A stretch of 8,398 nucleotides of DNA from Verrucomicrobiales bacterium (GCA_002729295.1 PBTU01000094.1:2163-10560); one strand, 5' to 3'; counted from the stretch's first letter, positions 1 to 6,071 are shown. Numbers and translations are program-made. The notes: generated by a model from the sequence alone, not told the origin.

Positions 1-1022
1 ACTTTATCCAGTCCGTCATTGGCGAAGGGATAATCGGGATCGAGGTAGAAAGCCACGGCATCGGGAACTTCCGTGAGAAGAGAGATCTTTTCCTGCACGG
101 AGGCGAGCATCGCTGGAGTCGCGTCCGAGTTGCAGGCCGCGGCAAATTCCTCGGCGCTGAGTTTATGAAGATGTTGTTGGTTGACCCACCTGCACTTTTC
201 GATATCGAAGCGTCCAGGTGAGCGGTTGACATTTTCGAGGGAGAATTTCTTGATCAATTCATCAGGAGGAAAGATTTCGGATTCGTCTTTGGGTGACCAA
301 CCCAGAAGCGCGATAAAGTTTACCACTGCGTCTGACAAAAACCCTTGGCGCGGGTAATCTCCCACGGCAGCCCCCTCGTCGCGTTTGGACATTTTCGAGC
401 CGTCTGAATTTAAGATTAGGGGGATGTGGGCATAGGCAGGAGGAGTGCCTCCAAAGGCTTCGATGAGTTGGAGATGCTTCGGGGTATTCATCAGATGATC
501 TTCGCCGCGGATCACGTGTGTGATCCCCATAGTGAGATCATCGACGACATTGACAAAGTGAAAGACGAAGGAGCCATCGGAGCGTCGCACTACCATGTCG
601 GGAGTATTTTCTTCGTTGGTATAGTCGATGGAGACCTCTCCACAAACCAAGTCGTCCATCGTGTTTAGCTTGCGATCAAAGCGGAATCTCCATGCGCCAT
701 CATCTTCGTAGACGCGGTCGGCGTCCTTGAGTTTCTCAAACCATTCCTGGTAGATTGACGTGCGCTCGGATTGAAAATAAGGACCGACTTCGCCTTCATT
801 TCCTGGACCTTCCCAGTCCAATCCGAGCCATTCCATTCCTTCGAAAATTGCCGCGCGGGCTTTTTCGGTGTTCCGGGCTTCGTCGGTATCTTCAACACGC
901 AGGATGAAGCTACCTCCGTATTTCTTGGCGAAGAGCCAATTGAAGAGAGCGGTGCGGGCACCCCCAAGGTGAAGGTATCCGGTGGGCGAGGGCGCAAAGC
1001 GGGTGCGGACTGGTGTGGGCAT
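1..1022 (-). CDS. gltX: Glutamyl-tRNA synthetase, N-terminal 340 residues (3' end outside window)
   Basis: This class I aminoacyl-tRNA synthetase charges tRNA-Glu with glutamate in the cytoplasm. The ATG at 1022 gives MPTPVRTRFAPSPTG, the canonical GluRS start. The HIGH-type signature is HLGG at residues 18-21. VEDTD follows near 43-47, the GluRS/GlnRS core motif VIRGEDHLMNTP at about 170-181, and the KMSKS loop as KMSKR at 210-214 (plus-strand 381-395). The reading frame stays open to base 3. Bacterial GluRS is usually about 470-500 residues, so roughly the last 130-150, including the anticodon-binding domain, lie outside. The segment between HIGH and KMSKR is about 35-45 residues shorter than in Thermus or E. 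coli enzymes: the usual stretch with AYR.F.T.EEL is reduced to VYEDDGAWRFR near 104-114. No Shine-Dalgarno precedes the ATG. An upstream ATG near 1064 is out of frame. Identity is certain. Whether it is discriminating cannot be judged without the C-terminus. Confidence 0.97.
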   Translation of the reverse strand, partial: MPTPVRTRFAPSPTGYLHLGGARTALFNWLFAKKYGGSFILRVEDTDEARNTEKARAAIFEGMEWLGLDWEGPGNEGEVGPYFQSERTSIYQEWFEKLKDADRVYEDDGAWRFRFDRKLNTMDDLVCGEVSIDYTNEENTPDMVVRRSDGSFVFHFVNVVDDLTMGITHVIRGEDHLMNTPKHLQLIEAFGGTPPAYAHIPLILNSDGSKMSKRDEGAAVGDYPRQGFLSDAVVNFIALLGWSPKDESEIFPPDELIKKFSLENVNRSPGRFDIEKCRWVNQQHLHKLSAEEFAAACNSDATPAMLASVQEKISLLTEVPDAVAFYLDPDYPFANDGLDK

Positions 1023-1029
1023 GGGAATG

Positions 1030-1058
1030 GCTATAGCGGCGTGTGAGCCAGTGGGCAA
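1030..1058 (-). promoter_or_regulatory. Candidate sigma70-type gltX promoter, possibly leaderless
   Basis: Read on the minus strand there is TTGCCC (1058-1053), a 17-nt spacer and TATAGC (1035-1030). Each hexamer matches 4 of 6 bases of the standard -35 and -10 boxes at the optimal spacing. Only seven bases separate the -10 box from the ATG, so transcription would begin at or within a base or two of the start codon, giving a leaderless mRNA. That would fit the missing ribosome binding site. The match is modest and could be chance. Confidence 0.4.
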
Positions 1059-1060
1059 CA

Positions 1061-1082
1061 GGCATTGTGAGCGAGTGTAAAA
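1061..1082. repeat. Two-part motif, gltX copy
   Basis: GGCATTGTGA (1061-1070), four bases, then GTGTAAAA (1075-1082), lying 39-60 bases upstream of the gltX ATG and just upstream of the candidate -35 box. The same two blocks in the same order occur upstream of scpB at 8015-8042 with a 10-base gap. The function is unknown; an activator site or an old duplicated upstream region are both possible. Confidence 0.45.
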
Positions 1083-1410
1083 CAAAGATGCAGTTTTTCT
1101 ATTTCCTACTTAGCAAAATTTTCAGAGTGTCAGTTGCGTTCGGTTCATTGAGTTTCGCTGCAGCTAAGAAAATTCGATCGTCTTTGATTCACTGAGAGGG
1201 ACCCCTCTTCCCGAACTGTGTGCGTATCCCAAAAGGGAGATGGAAAAAGAATGTCATAAAGGTTTCCACACGAGCCCACGTCGGTTTCCAAAAGGCCAGG
1301 GTTCCTCGATAAAGGAGGAAGTTTGGATCAAGGATATGGCGTGTCCAATTCCTTTTGATGTAAAATACCCTTCTTTTCCTTAAGAGGCCAAAAGTTAAGT
1401 TCGTTTATGC

Positions 1411-1436
1411 AAAAATGGTCTCGGTTTTCCGGAGCC
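1411..1436 (-). terminator. Candidate intrinsic terminator after the sugar operon
   Basis: On the minus strand, 27 bases past the uxaE stop, GGCTCCGG-AAAA-CCGAGACC can fold into a seven-pair stem with two single-base bulges (1436-1417). It is followed by A and five T (1415-1411). Placement between the operon end and the gltX promoter is right for a rho-independent terminator. The bulges make it weaker than a textbook example. Confidence 0.4.
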
Positions 1437-1463
1437 GTTCATGAAGATAAAAGTCCGCGGATC

Positions 1464-2714
1464 CTACGCGAACAGGGGCTTCATGTGGCGGTCGAGGAGG
1501 TTGCCGGTGACGCATTTTGAGATGACGGCTTCGTTGGCCTTGAGGGCGTTGAGGTAGCGGTCACCCATTTGGGCGGCGATTTTGAAACCGACGTGGAGGA
1601 GTTGCCGAACGTTGGCATTGTAACCGGGGTTGCTTTGGTCGTGCGTGAGGGCGCTGACGTATTGCTCGCTGGTCCATCCGTTGACTTCCTCGGCGCTTGG
1701 AAGCTGTGAGTGGTCGATGTCGATGACGGTTGCGTAGGGTTCGCAGAGAGCTTCTTTTTTCTCGAGAGCCTTGGCGTAGATTTCCTTGGCAAGGTCGAGG
1801 GCGTCTCCGCCTGCGGTGGCGAGTCCGATGACTTCTTCGAGCCAGTTGGTGCCTGCGGTTTTGATGTGAAGTCCGGCACCGGTGCGGGCGATCGCTTTTT
1901 TGATGGGTTCGTAGATGGAGAATTTATCGGACCCAGAGTGGACGGAAAGTTTGAGAGTCTCAGGAAGTCCGTAGGCTTTCACGGCGTGTGCGAGGACGGC
2001 TAGGTCATCGTTAAATTCCTGTTCGAATTGCGCGACATCTCCGACGTAGTCGACACCCTTGTTGAAGCGGCCGGTGAATTTTGGCGCGATGGTTTGAATA
2101 GGGATTCCCTGGTCGGCGATCGCAGCGAGGATGATGAGCATTTCGGCAGGAACCTGTGGGTTATCGGTTTCGTCCATGGAGACTTCGGTGACGAAGTCAT
2201 CGGTGCCGCCCTTGGCTGTCACGATGTGATCGTAGATGGCTTTGGCCTTTTGAGTGGCCTTGAGGAATTGGTTCGCGGTCCTCTCTACGAGCTCGCGGGA
2301 GATTTCGAGAGGAGCGTCAATGCCCTCGACGGAGACGGATCCAATGAGCTCTGGATGCTTGTTGATGAAGGCTTCGATATCCTCGGGGGCAGCGGCTTCG
2401 CCAATGTCATCGGCCACGTCGAGGGTGAAGAAGTTGCATGGCGCGACGAAGCGGTCAACCGTAGAGAGATTGATATGATCGGCGTCGAGCAGGTATTCGC
2501 CTTCCCAGCCAAGATCGGCGACAGCTTTATCGGCGGCATCTCGGGTGGTCTGAGGCTCGGAGCCAATGATTTCGTGCTCGCGATTAGACTTGTTCCAAGT
2601 CGGGCAGATGTCGACGCCGAGTTCTTTGGCGTCAATAAAGGCTTGGAGTTGGGCGTGGGCGCCGTGAGCGAAACGGTCGCCGACGCCGAAGGTGAATTTA
2701 GGACAGGTTTTCAT
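1464..2714 (-). CDS. uxaE: Tagaturonate epimerase family protein (D-tagaturonate to D-fructuronate)
   Basis: A 416-residue cytosolic protein that I recognise as the UxaE-type epimerase family, which interconverts D-tagaturonate and D-fructuronate so that galacturonate-type acids can enter the mannonate/KDG route without the altronate branch. Conserved blocks, possibly metal- and substrate-binding, are LDADHINL at 76-83, MDETDNPQ at 180-187, APKFTGRFNKGVDYVGD around 210-226, SVHSGSDKFS at 257-266 and HIKTAGTNWLEE at 283-294. It is the last gene of the five-gene operon, 35 bases after the dehydrogenase stop. The ATG at 2714 starts MKTCPKFTFGVGDRFAHG, a natural N-terminus; no Shine-Dalgarno is present. 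Linkage to a predicted L-galactonate oxidising enzyme makes tagaturonate a sensible substrate. The family assignment is from recall of conserved motifs, not a search; another keto-uronate substrate is possible. Confidence 0.83.
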   Translation of the reverse strand: MKTCPKFTFGVGDRFAHGAHAQLQAFIDAKELGVDICPTWNKSNREHEIIGSEPQTTRDAADKAVADLGWEGEYLLDADHINLSTVDRFVAPCNFFTLDVADDIGEAAAPEDIEAFINKHPELIGSVSVEGIDAPLEISRELVERTANQFLKATQKAKAIYDHIVTAKGGTDDFVTEVSMDETDNPQVPAEMLIILAAIADQGIPIQTIAPKFTGRFNKGVDYVGDVAQFEQEFNDDLAVLAHAVKAYGLPETLKLSVHSGSDKFSIYEPIKKAIARTGAGLHIKTAGTNWLEEVIGLATAGGDALDLAKEIYAKALEKKEALCEPYATVIDIDHSQLPSAEEVNGWTSEQYVSALTHDQSNPGYNANVRQLLHVGFKIAAQMGDRYLNALKANEAVISKCVTGNLLDRHMKPLFA

Positions 2715-2749
2715 AAGAAGAGTGAGTTGGTTTTCTGAGTATTGCGATT

Positions 2750-3787
2750 TTAGTCATTCACGGTGATCACCGCTTTAAGGGCGCCGGTGGCGGGGACGGT
2801 GAACTTGTCGAACTCCTCGGGGACTTCGGTGATGTCGAGGCGGTGGGTGATCCAGTTCTGCAGATTGATCTTTCCGTCGGTGATGATCTGGATGATCTCG
2901 GGGAAGTCTGCGGGAAGAGCATTGCGGCTGGCCATGACGGAGAGTTCACGGCGGTGGAAGAAGGGTGCTTGTGGGAAGGTGAGGTCTTGCGCGGTGATAC
3001 CGACATAAACCACACGTCCTCCAACGGCAGCGTATTGATGGCATTGCACCATGGAGCCGGCGTGACCGGTGGCGTCGATGATGACGTCGCAGAATCCGCC
3101 TTCGGTGATAGTTTCAATTTCCGCAAGGTGTGAGCCGTCGGGCCTGGCGAGAACGGGGTGTGGGATGCCAAGGTTTTCGGCACAGAAGTCGAGACGGTTT
3201 TGTGCAAAGTCGACCACAAGGACCTTGAGGTCCATGAGCTTGAGAAATTCGAGGCAGGCAAGGCCGATGGGGCCGGCGCCGATAACCATGACGGTTTCGC
3301 CAGTTTGCGGGTTGCCGCGTTTTACGGCGTGGTAGCCGATGGCGAGAGTTTCCACGAGAGCAAGTTCGTCGTAGGAAAGATCGTTGCCGGGATGAAGCTT
3401 GTGAGCGGGGACGGTCCAGTTTGATTTTCGAAGTCCGCCGCTTTGGTGAACGCCTACCACGGAGACATTCGAACAGGCGTTTGAGTGTCCCTTTTTGGAA
3501 GGAATGGACTCGGGGTCATTGAGATAAGGTTCGAGCGAGCACTTGTCTCCTGCTTTGACATTAGTGACGCCTTCACCAACTGCGATGACTTCCAGTCCGA
3601 GTTCGTGTCCGGGAGTTCGCGGGTAGGAAAAGAAGGGGAACTTTCCAAGATAGCAGGAAAGATCGGTTCCGCAGATTCCCATCCGATGGGTGCGGACAAG
3701 AGCTTCTCCCGGTCCGGGTGCCTCGACGTCGGGAAGATCAACGGCGTTAATCTCTTTGACGTCGGTAAATTCGATAGCGTAAGACAT
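2750..3787 (-). CDS. Zinc-type alcohol dehydrogenase, likely L-galactonate 5-dehydrogenase or similar
   Basis: A 345-residue medium-chain dehydrogenase/reductase. The GroES-like half has the catalytic zinc ligands in GICGTD (C39) and GHE (H61, E62), with a further E146 in the VETLAIGYHA segment. The Rossmann half has GAGPIG at 170-175, and D193 at the end of the second strand favours NAD over NADP. The structural-zinc loop is degenerate: of the usual four cysteines only C105 is recognisable in the 87-113 region. The best functional guess, from its place between an L-galactose-dehydrogenase-like gene and a tagaturonate epimerase gene, is oxidation of the C5 hydroxyl of L-galactonate to D-tagaturonate, the reaction known for E. 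coli LgoD (YjjN). L-gulonate, altronate or another polyol acid could be the substrate instead. It begins 12 bases after the reductase stop. The family is certain, the substrate is inferred. Confidence 0.9.
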   Translation of the reverse strand: MSYAIEFTDVKEINAVDLPDVEAPGPGEALVRTHRMGICGTDLSCYLGKFPFFSYPRTPGHELGLEVIAVGEGVTNVKAGDKCSLEPYLNDPESIPSKKGHSNACSNVSVVGVHQSGGLRKSNWTVPAHKLHPGNDLSYDELALVETLAIGYHAVKRGNPQTGETVMVIGAGPIGLACLEFLKLMDLKVLVVDFAQNRLDFCAENLGIPHPVLARPDGSHLAEIETITEGGFCDVIIDATGHAGSMVQCHQYAAVGGRVVYVGITAQDLTFPQAPFFHRRELSVMASRNALPADFPEIIQIITDGKINLQNWITHRLDITEVPEEFDKFTVPATGALKAVITVND

Positions 3788-3799
3788 TTTAGAAAGTGA

Positions 3800-4738
3800 T
3801 TAATTGTTTTCGGGAAGTCCTTCGAGATGTCCGATGTTTTTGACGGGGTCAAAGATTTTCTGGACGGCTGCGAGAAGATCTCGGTGGATGGGTTCGGCGA
3901 GCCATTTGGACCACTTTGCAACGTTTTTGGGATTTGCTGAACCGGCGACGGTTGAGGCGATGTCGGGGTTTTCGCAGGAGAACTGTAGAGCGAGTTGTGC
4001 AATGTCGACGCCGTTTTCTTCACAGAGTTTGGCTGCGGTGCGGGCCGCGTCTTTGACTTCCTCGGGCTCCTTGAGCCATTCGGGAAGTTCGGCGTTGGTG
4101 AGGAGTCGAGCTGAGAAGGGGCCGGCGTTGATCGCTCCGAGAGTTTTCCTCTTCAACCGAGGAACGACTTCGTCAGCGAAGGCGGTATTTTGGAGCGTGT
4201 ATTGGTTATACGAGAGAACGCAATCGATGTCGTCCTCTACTTGATCAAGCACAGTGTTGAAGCAAGCCATGGGGTAACACGAGAAGCCGATGGCGCGGAC
4301 CTTCCCTTCGTCCTTGGCCTTGAGAAGGGCGGGGATGGTTTCTTCCCAAATCTGGGGAAGTTTTACAAACTCGACGTCGTGAAGAAGAATGATGTCGAGG
4401 TGATCAGTCCCCATGCGGTGCATGGAAACGTGGAGAGATTCGTCGACGCGTTTGGCTGAGAAGTCAAAGTGCTCGAGCGAATAACGTCCAAGTTTGGTTC
4501 CGAGGAGATAGCTCTCGCGATCAATTCCTTTGAGAGCCTGCCCAAGCATTACTTCGGACATGCCGCGACCGTAGAAGGGCGAGGTGTCGATGAAGTTCAT
4601 GCCGAGATCGAGAGCGGTATGAACCGCGCCGAAGGCTTCGTTGAGGTTGATGGATCGAAATTCGGCTCCGAGTGAAGAGGCGCCGAAAGAAAGAGCCGGC
4701 AGGTCGATTCCGGTATTGCCGAGAGGACGTGTTTCCAT
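3800..4738 (-). CDS. Aldo/keto reductase, L-galactose/L-fucose 1-dehydrogenase-like
   Basis: A 312-residue TIM-barrel oxidoreductase. The aldo/keto reductase catalytic tetrad is complete: D51 and Y56 in FIDTSPFYG, K82 in GTKLGRY, H120 in LLHDVEF. The N-terminus (RPLGNTG, FGASSLG), the FDFSA.RV segment near 91-98, HDVEF and the C-terminal PVKN closely recall plant L-galactose dehydrogenase and bacterial D-threo-aldose/L-fucose dehydrogenases. These oxidise the anomeric carbon of L-galactose or L-fucose to the lactone with NAD(P)+. In the operon it would supply the L-galactonolactone that, once opened, feeds the next two enzymes. It follows the epimerase gene by 20 bases and precedes the zinc dehydrogenase by 12. 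The family is certain. L-galactose is preferred over L-fucose because the downstream epimerase needs a six-carbon acid with a C6 hydroxyl, but both may be accepted. Confidence 0.88.
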   Translation of the reverse strand: METRPLGNTGIDLPALSFGASSLGAEFRSINLNEAFGAVHTALDLGMNFIDTSPFYGRGMSEVMLGQALKGIDRESYLLGTKLGRYSLEHFDFSAKRVDESLHVSMHRMGTDHLDIILLHDVEFVKLPQIWEETIPALLKAKDEGKVRAIGFSCYPMACFNTVLDQVEDDIDCVLSYNQYTLQNTAFADEVVPRLKRKTLGAINAGPFSARLLTNAELPEWLKEPEEVKDAARTAAKLCEENGVDIAQLALQFSCENPDIASTVAGSANPKNVAKWSKWLAEPIHRDLLAAVQKIFDPVKNIGHLEGLPENN

Positions 4739-4758
4739 ATTTTGGAAATGAATTTGGA

Positions 4759-5571
4759 TTAGGCGAGAGCTTCGTTGATGGCCTTGATTTCCTGAGCGGC
4801 GCAGGCTTGTGCGTCGGGCTTGGGGAAGACTTCGGCGGAGAGGTAACCGGTGTAGCCGACCTGCTTGAGGGCGGTGATGATGGGCGCGAAATTAGTGTGG
4901 CCCATGCCCATGGCGTTTCTGTTAGAGTCTGCGAAGTGAACGTGGCCAGTGTGTTTTCCGGCATCGATGATCGCTTGAGCGACGTCATCTTCCTCGATGT
5001 TCATGTGGAAGAGGTCGGCAAGAAGAACGATGTTCCCGAGATTGTTCTCTTCAATATACTTGGCACCTTCGCCGAGGTGATTGATCAAGTTGGTCTCGTA
5101 GCGATTGAGGGGTTCGTAGATGAAGGTGACGCCGTGTTTGCCAGCTGCTTCACCGGCGACTTTGAGGGCGTCGGCGAGCCAATGGAGAGCTTGGTCACGG
5201 GAGACATCGCCGCCCCATTTCCCCTGCATCGATCCAAGGATGGCAGGGCAACCGAGTTGGCCGCCGAAGTCGACCATTTGGAGAATGAAGTCGAGGGCTT
5301 TTTTGCGGATGGAAGGATCGGGATCGGTGAGAGAAAGGCCGTGTTTCACCATGCCCGCTCCGGTTCCGACGGCGGCGATGCCGAGGTCGTGTTCGGCGGC
5401 GAGAGCTTTCACTTCATTGACCGTGATGAAGTCGGGTCCGGGCAAAAAGAGCTCGACCGAGTCGTAGCCGTGCCTTGCTGCGGAGGCAAAGCCTTCGGCG
5501 AGAGGCTCGTGGAAAACGAAGGGTCCGGCGGCGGCCTCGGGGACCTGGGAAAGGGTGATTGCGGATTTCAT
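4759..5571 (-). CDS. Sugar isomerase/epimerase, D-tagatose 3-epimerase-like TIM barrel
   Basis: A 270-residue member of the xylose-isomerase-like TIM-barrel family (AP endonuclease 2 fold), which includes ketose 3-epimerases, hydroxypyruvate isomerase and inosose enzymes. The four metal ligands are visible as E153 (IYEPLNRYE), D186 (LADLFHM), H212 (GHVHFADSNR) and E247 (SAEVFP). Each sits one position from the ligands of Pseudomonas D-tagatose 3-epimerase (E152, D185, H211, E246). E159, H189 and R218 match that enzyme's substrate-contact residues. I chose the ATG at 5571 (MKSAITLSQVPEAA). The frame is open up to a TTG at 5592 that directly abuts the previous stop and would add seven unlikely residues. 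The family and an intact active site are well supported. Its substrate is not, and it has no assigned step in the simplest L-galactose route. Confidence 0.87.
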   Translation of the reverse strand: MKSAITLSQVPEAAAGPFVFHEPLAEGFASAARHGYDSVELFLPGPDFITVNEVKALAAEHDLGIAAVGTGAGMVKHGLSLTDPDPSIRKKALDFILQMVDFGGQLGCPAILGSMQGKWGGDVSRDQALHWLADALKVAGEAAGKHGVTFIYEPLNRYETNLINHLGEGAKYIEENNLGNIVLLADLFHMNIEEDDVAQAIIDAGKHTGHVHFADSNRNAMGMGHTNFAPIITALKQVGYTGYLSAEVFPKPDAQACAAQEIKAINEALA

Positions 5572-5592
5572 CGGTGCGTAAATTTGAAACAA

Positions 5593-6003
5593 TTAAACTG
5601 ATTCGAGAATGATGTTGCCATAGGCGGTGGGGTCGCCAGTGCGAATGAGGCCAATGGCGTCAGGAACCATTTTTTTGAAGTCGTTGTGGGGTAAGCGACT
5701 GACTTCGAGTTCGGGATACAGCCCAGTGAATCCATCGAAACTGTCGTCGTATTTGGCGATGACCTCGTCGGGATTAGTGCTCAGGAATTCCTCGGCCTGC
5801 CAAATGTGGCCGACTTTAAAATTATTCTTCAGGACATCGAGAAGGTCGGTGATGAGGGGAATGCCGCGAGTGAGGGAGAGGTCGACAATTTCAACATCAT
5901 TCCAATAAGGAAAGGCCCAATCAGCGATGACCAGAGTGTTGGTGTGGCGAATTCGCGAGAGAAGATCGTTGAGCTGTGGATTAAGAATACCTTCTTGAAG
6001 CAT
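5593..6003 (-). CDS. RbsD/FucU-family sugar mutarotase
   Basis: A 136-residue protein of the D-ribose pyranase/L-fucose mutarotase family, small cytosolic enzymes that speed interconversion of sugar ring forms or anomers. It starts MLQEGILNPQLNDLL as in the family. H20 (RIRHTN) and D28 (IADW) match the catalytic His and conserved Asp, and LPHNDFKKMVPDA (H106) followed by LIRTGDPTAYGNIIL (Y128, N130) matches the family's C-terminal active-site motif. It is the first gene of the operon. An anomer-equilibrating enzyme is logical ahead of an anomer-specific aldose dehydrogenase; L-galactose differs from L-fucose only by the C6 hydroxyl. There is no ribokinase or ribose transporter nearby, which argues against a ribose role. 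No Shine-Dalgarno precedes the ATG at 6003. Confidence 0.85.
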   Translation of the reverse strand: MLQEGILNPQLNDLLSRIRHTNTLVIADWAFPYWNDVEIVDLSLTRGIPLITDLLDVLKNNFKVGHIWQAEEFLSTNPDEVIAKYDDSFDGFTGLYPELEVSRLPHNDFKKMVPDAIGLIRTGDPTAYGNIILESV

Positions 6004-6015
6004 GGCGGCGGAAAG

Positions 6016-6026
6016 TTGTCAGACAA
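6016..6026. promoter_or_regulatory. Perfect 11-bp palindrome, FadR/GntR-type operator candidate
   Basis: TTGTCAGACAA is a perfect inverted repeat around a single central base, 13-23 bases upstream of the mutarotase ATG. It fits the operator pattern TNGTNNNACNA described for the FadR subfamily of GntR regulators, many of which control sugar-acid genes. A weak promoter can be drawn on the minus strand: TTGATT (6051-6046), 17 bases, AATTGT (6028-6023). Its -10 box would overlap the palindrome, as expected for repression. The palindrome is certain, the regulator and the promoter are inferred, and no regulator gene lies in the window. Confidence 0.5.
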
Positions 6027-6042
6027 TTCGTCGCAAGGGAAG

Positions 6043-6071
6043 AAAAATCAAGGATCTACAGGGAAAGATCC
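6043..6071 (-). terminator. Candidate intrinsic terminator overlapping the pheA stop
   Basis: On the minus strand GGATCT (6071-6066), an 8-nt loop and AGATCC (6057-6052) form a six-pair stem spanning the pheA TAG, followed by TTGATTTTTC. This would separate scpB-pheA from the sugar operon. The stem is short, so termination may be partial. Confidence 0.4.

Larger units (their letters stand above)
1023..1463. other. Intergenic region between the sugar operon and gltX, no gene seen
   Basis: These 441 bases hold no convincing coding region on either strand; the longest plus-strand candidate from an ATG at 1089 is 35 codons and has no ribosome binding site. No tRNA shape was recognised. The part next to gltX carries a candidate promoter and a two-part motif shared with the scpB upstream region. 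The part next to the sugar operon carries a candidate terminator. In between are a 14-bp near-palindrome at 1195-1208 (AGAGGG, two bases, CCCTCT), a hairpin at 1302-1320 (TTCCTC, 7-nt loop, GAGGAA), and two copies of GGTTTCCA at 1261-1268 and 1283-1290, spaced 22 bp start to start. Their roles are unknown. Confidence 0.7.

Noticed and set aside
1061..1075. Resemblance of ATTGTGAGCG to the E. coli lac operator
   Set aside because: Only one half matches, there is no symmetric partner, and the organism is distant from E. coli.
1089..1196. Possible 35-codon plus-strand peptide starting MQFFYFLLSK
   Set aside because: No ribosome binding site, no family and no context; it lies in the gltX upstream region.
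1314..1318. Strong Shine-Dalgarno-like GGAGG
   Set aside because: The only reading frames after it are 11 to 15 codons long, so no gene is supported; it also forms one arm of a hairpin.
2028..2738. Open frame of 236 codons on the plus strand
   Set aside because: Antisense to the tagaturonate epimerase gene; no motif, and it is explained by codon bias of the real gene.
5572..5592. TTG start extending the epimerase by seven residues
   Set aside because: The TTG directly abuts the mutarotase stop, and the ATG at 5571 gives the usual short N-terminus before the first barrel strand.
4672..5601. Long open frame of 309 codons on the plus strand
   Set aside because: It is antisense to the TIM-barrel epimerase and the start of the reductase, both of which have clear family motifs. 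Its translation is low-complexity Gly/Val/Glu/Asp-rich without a recognisable domain.
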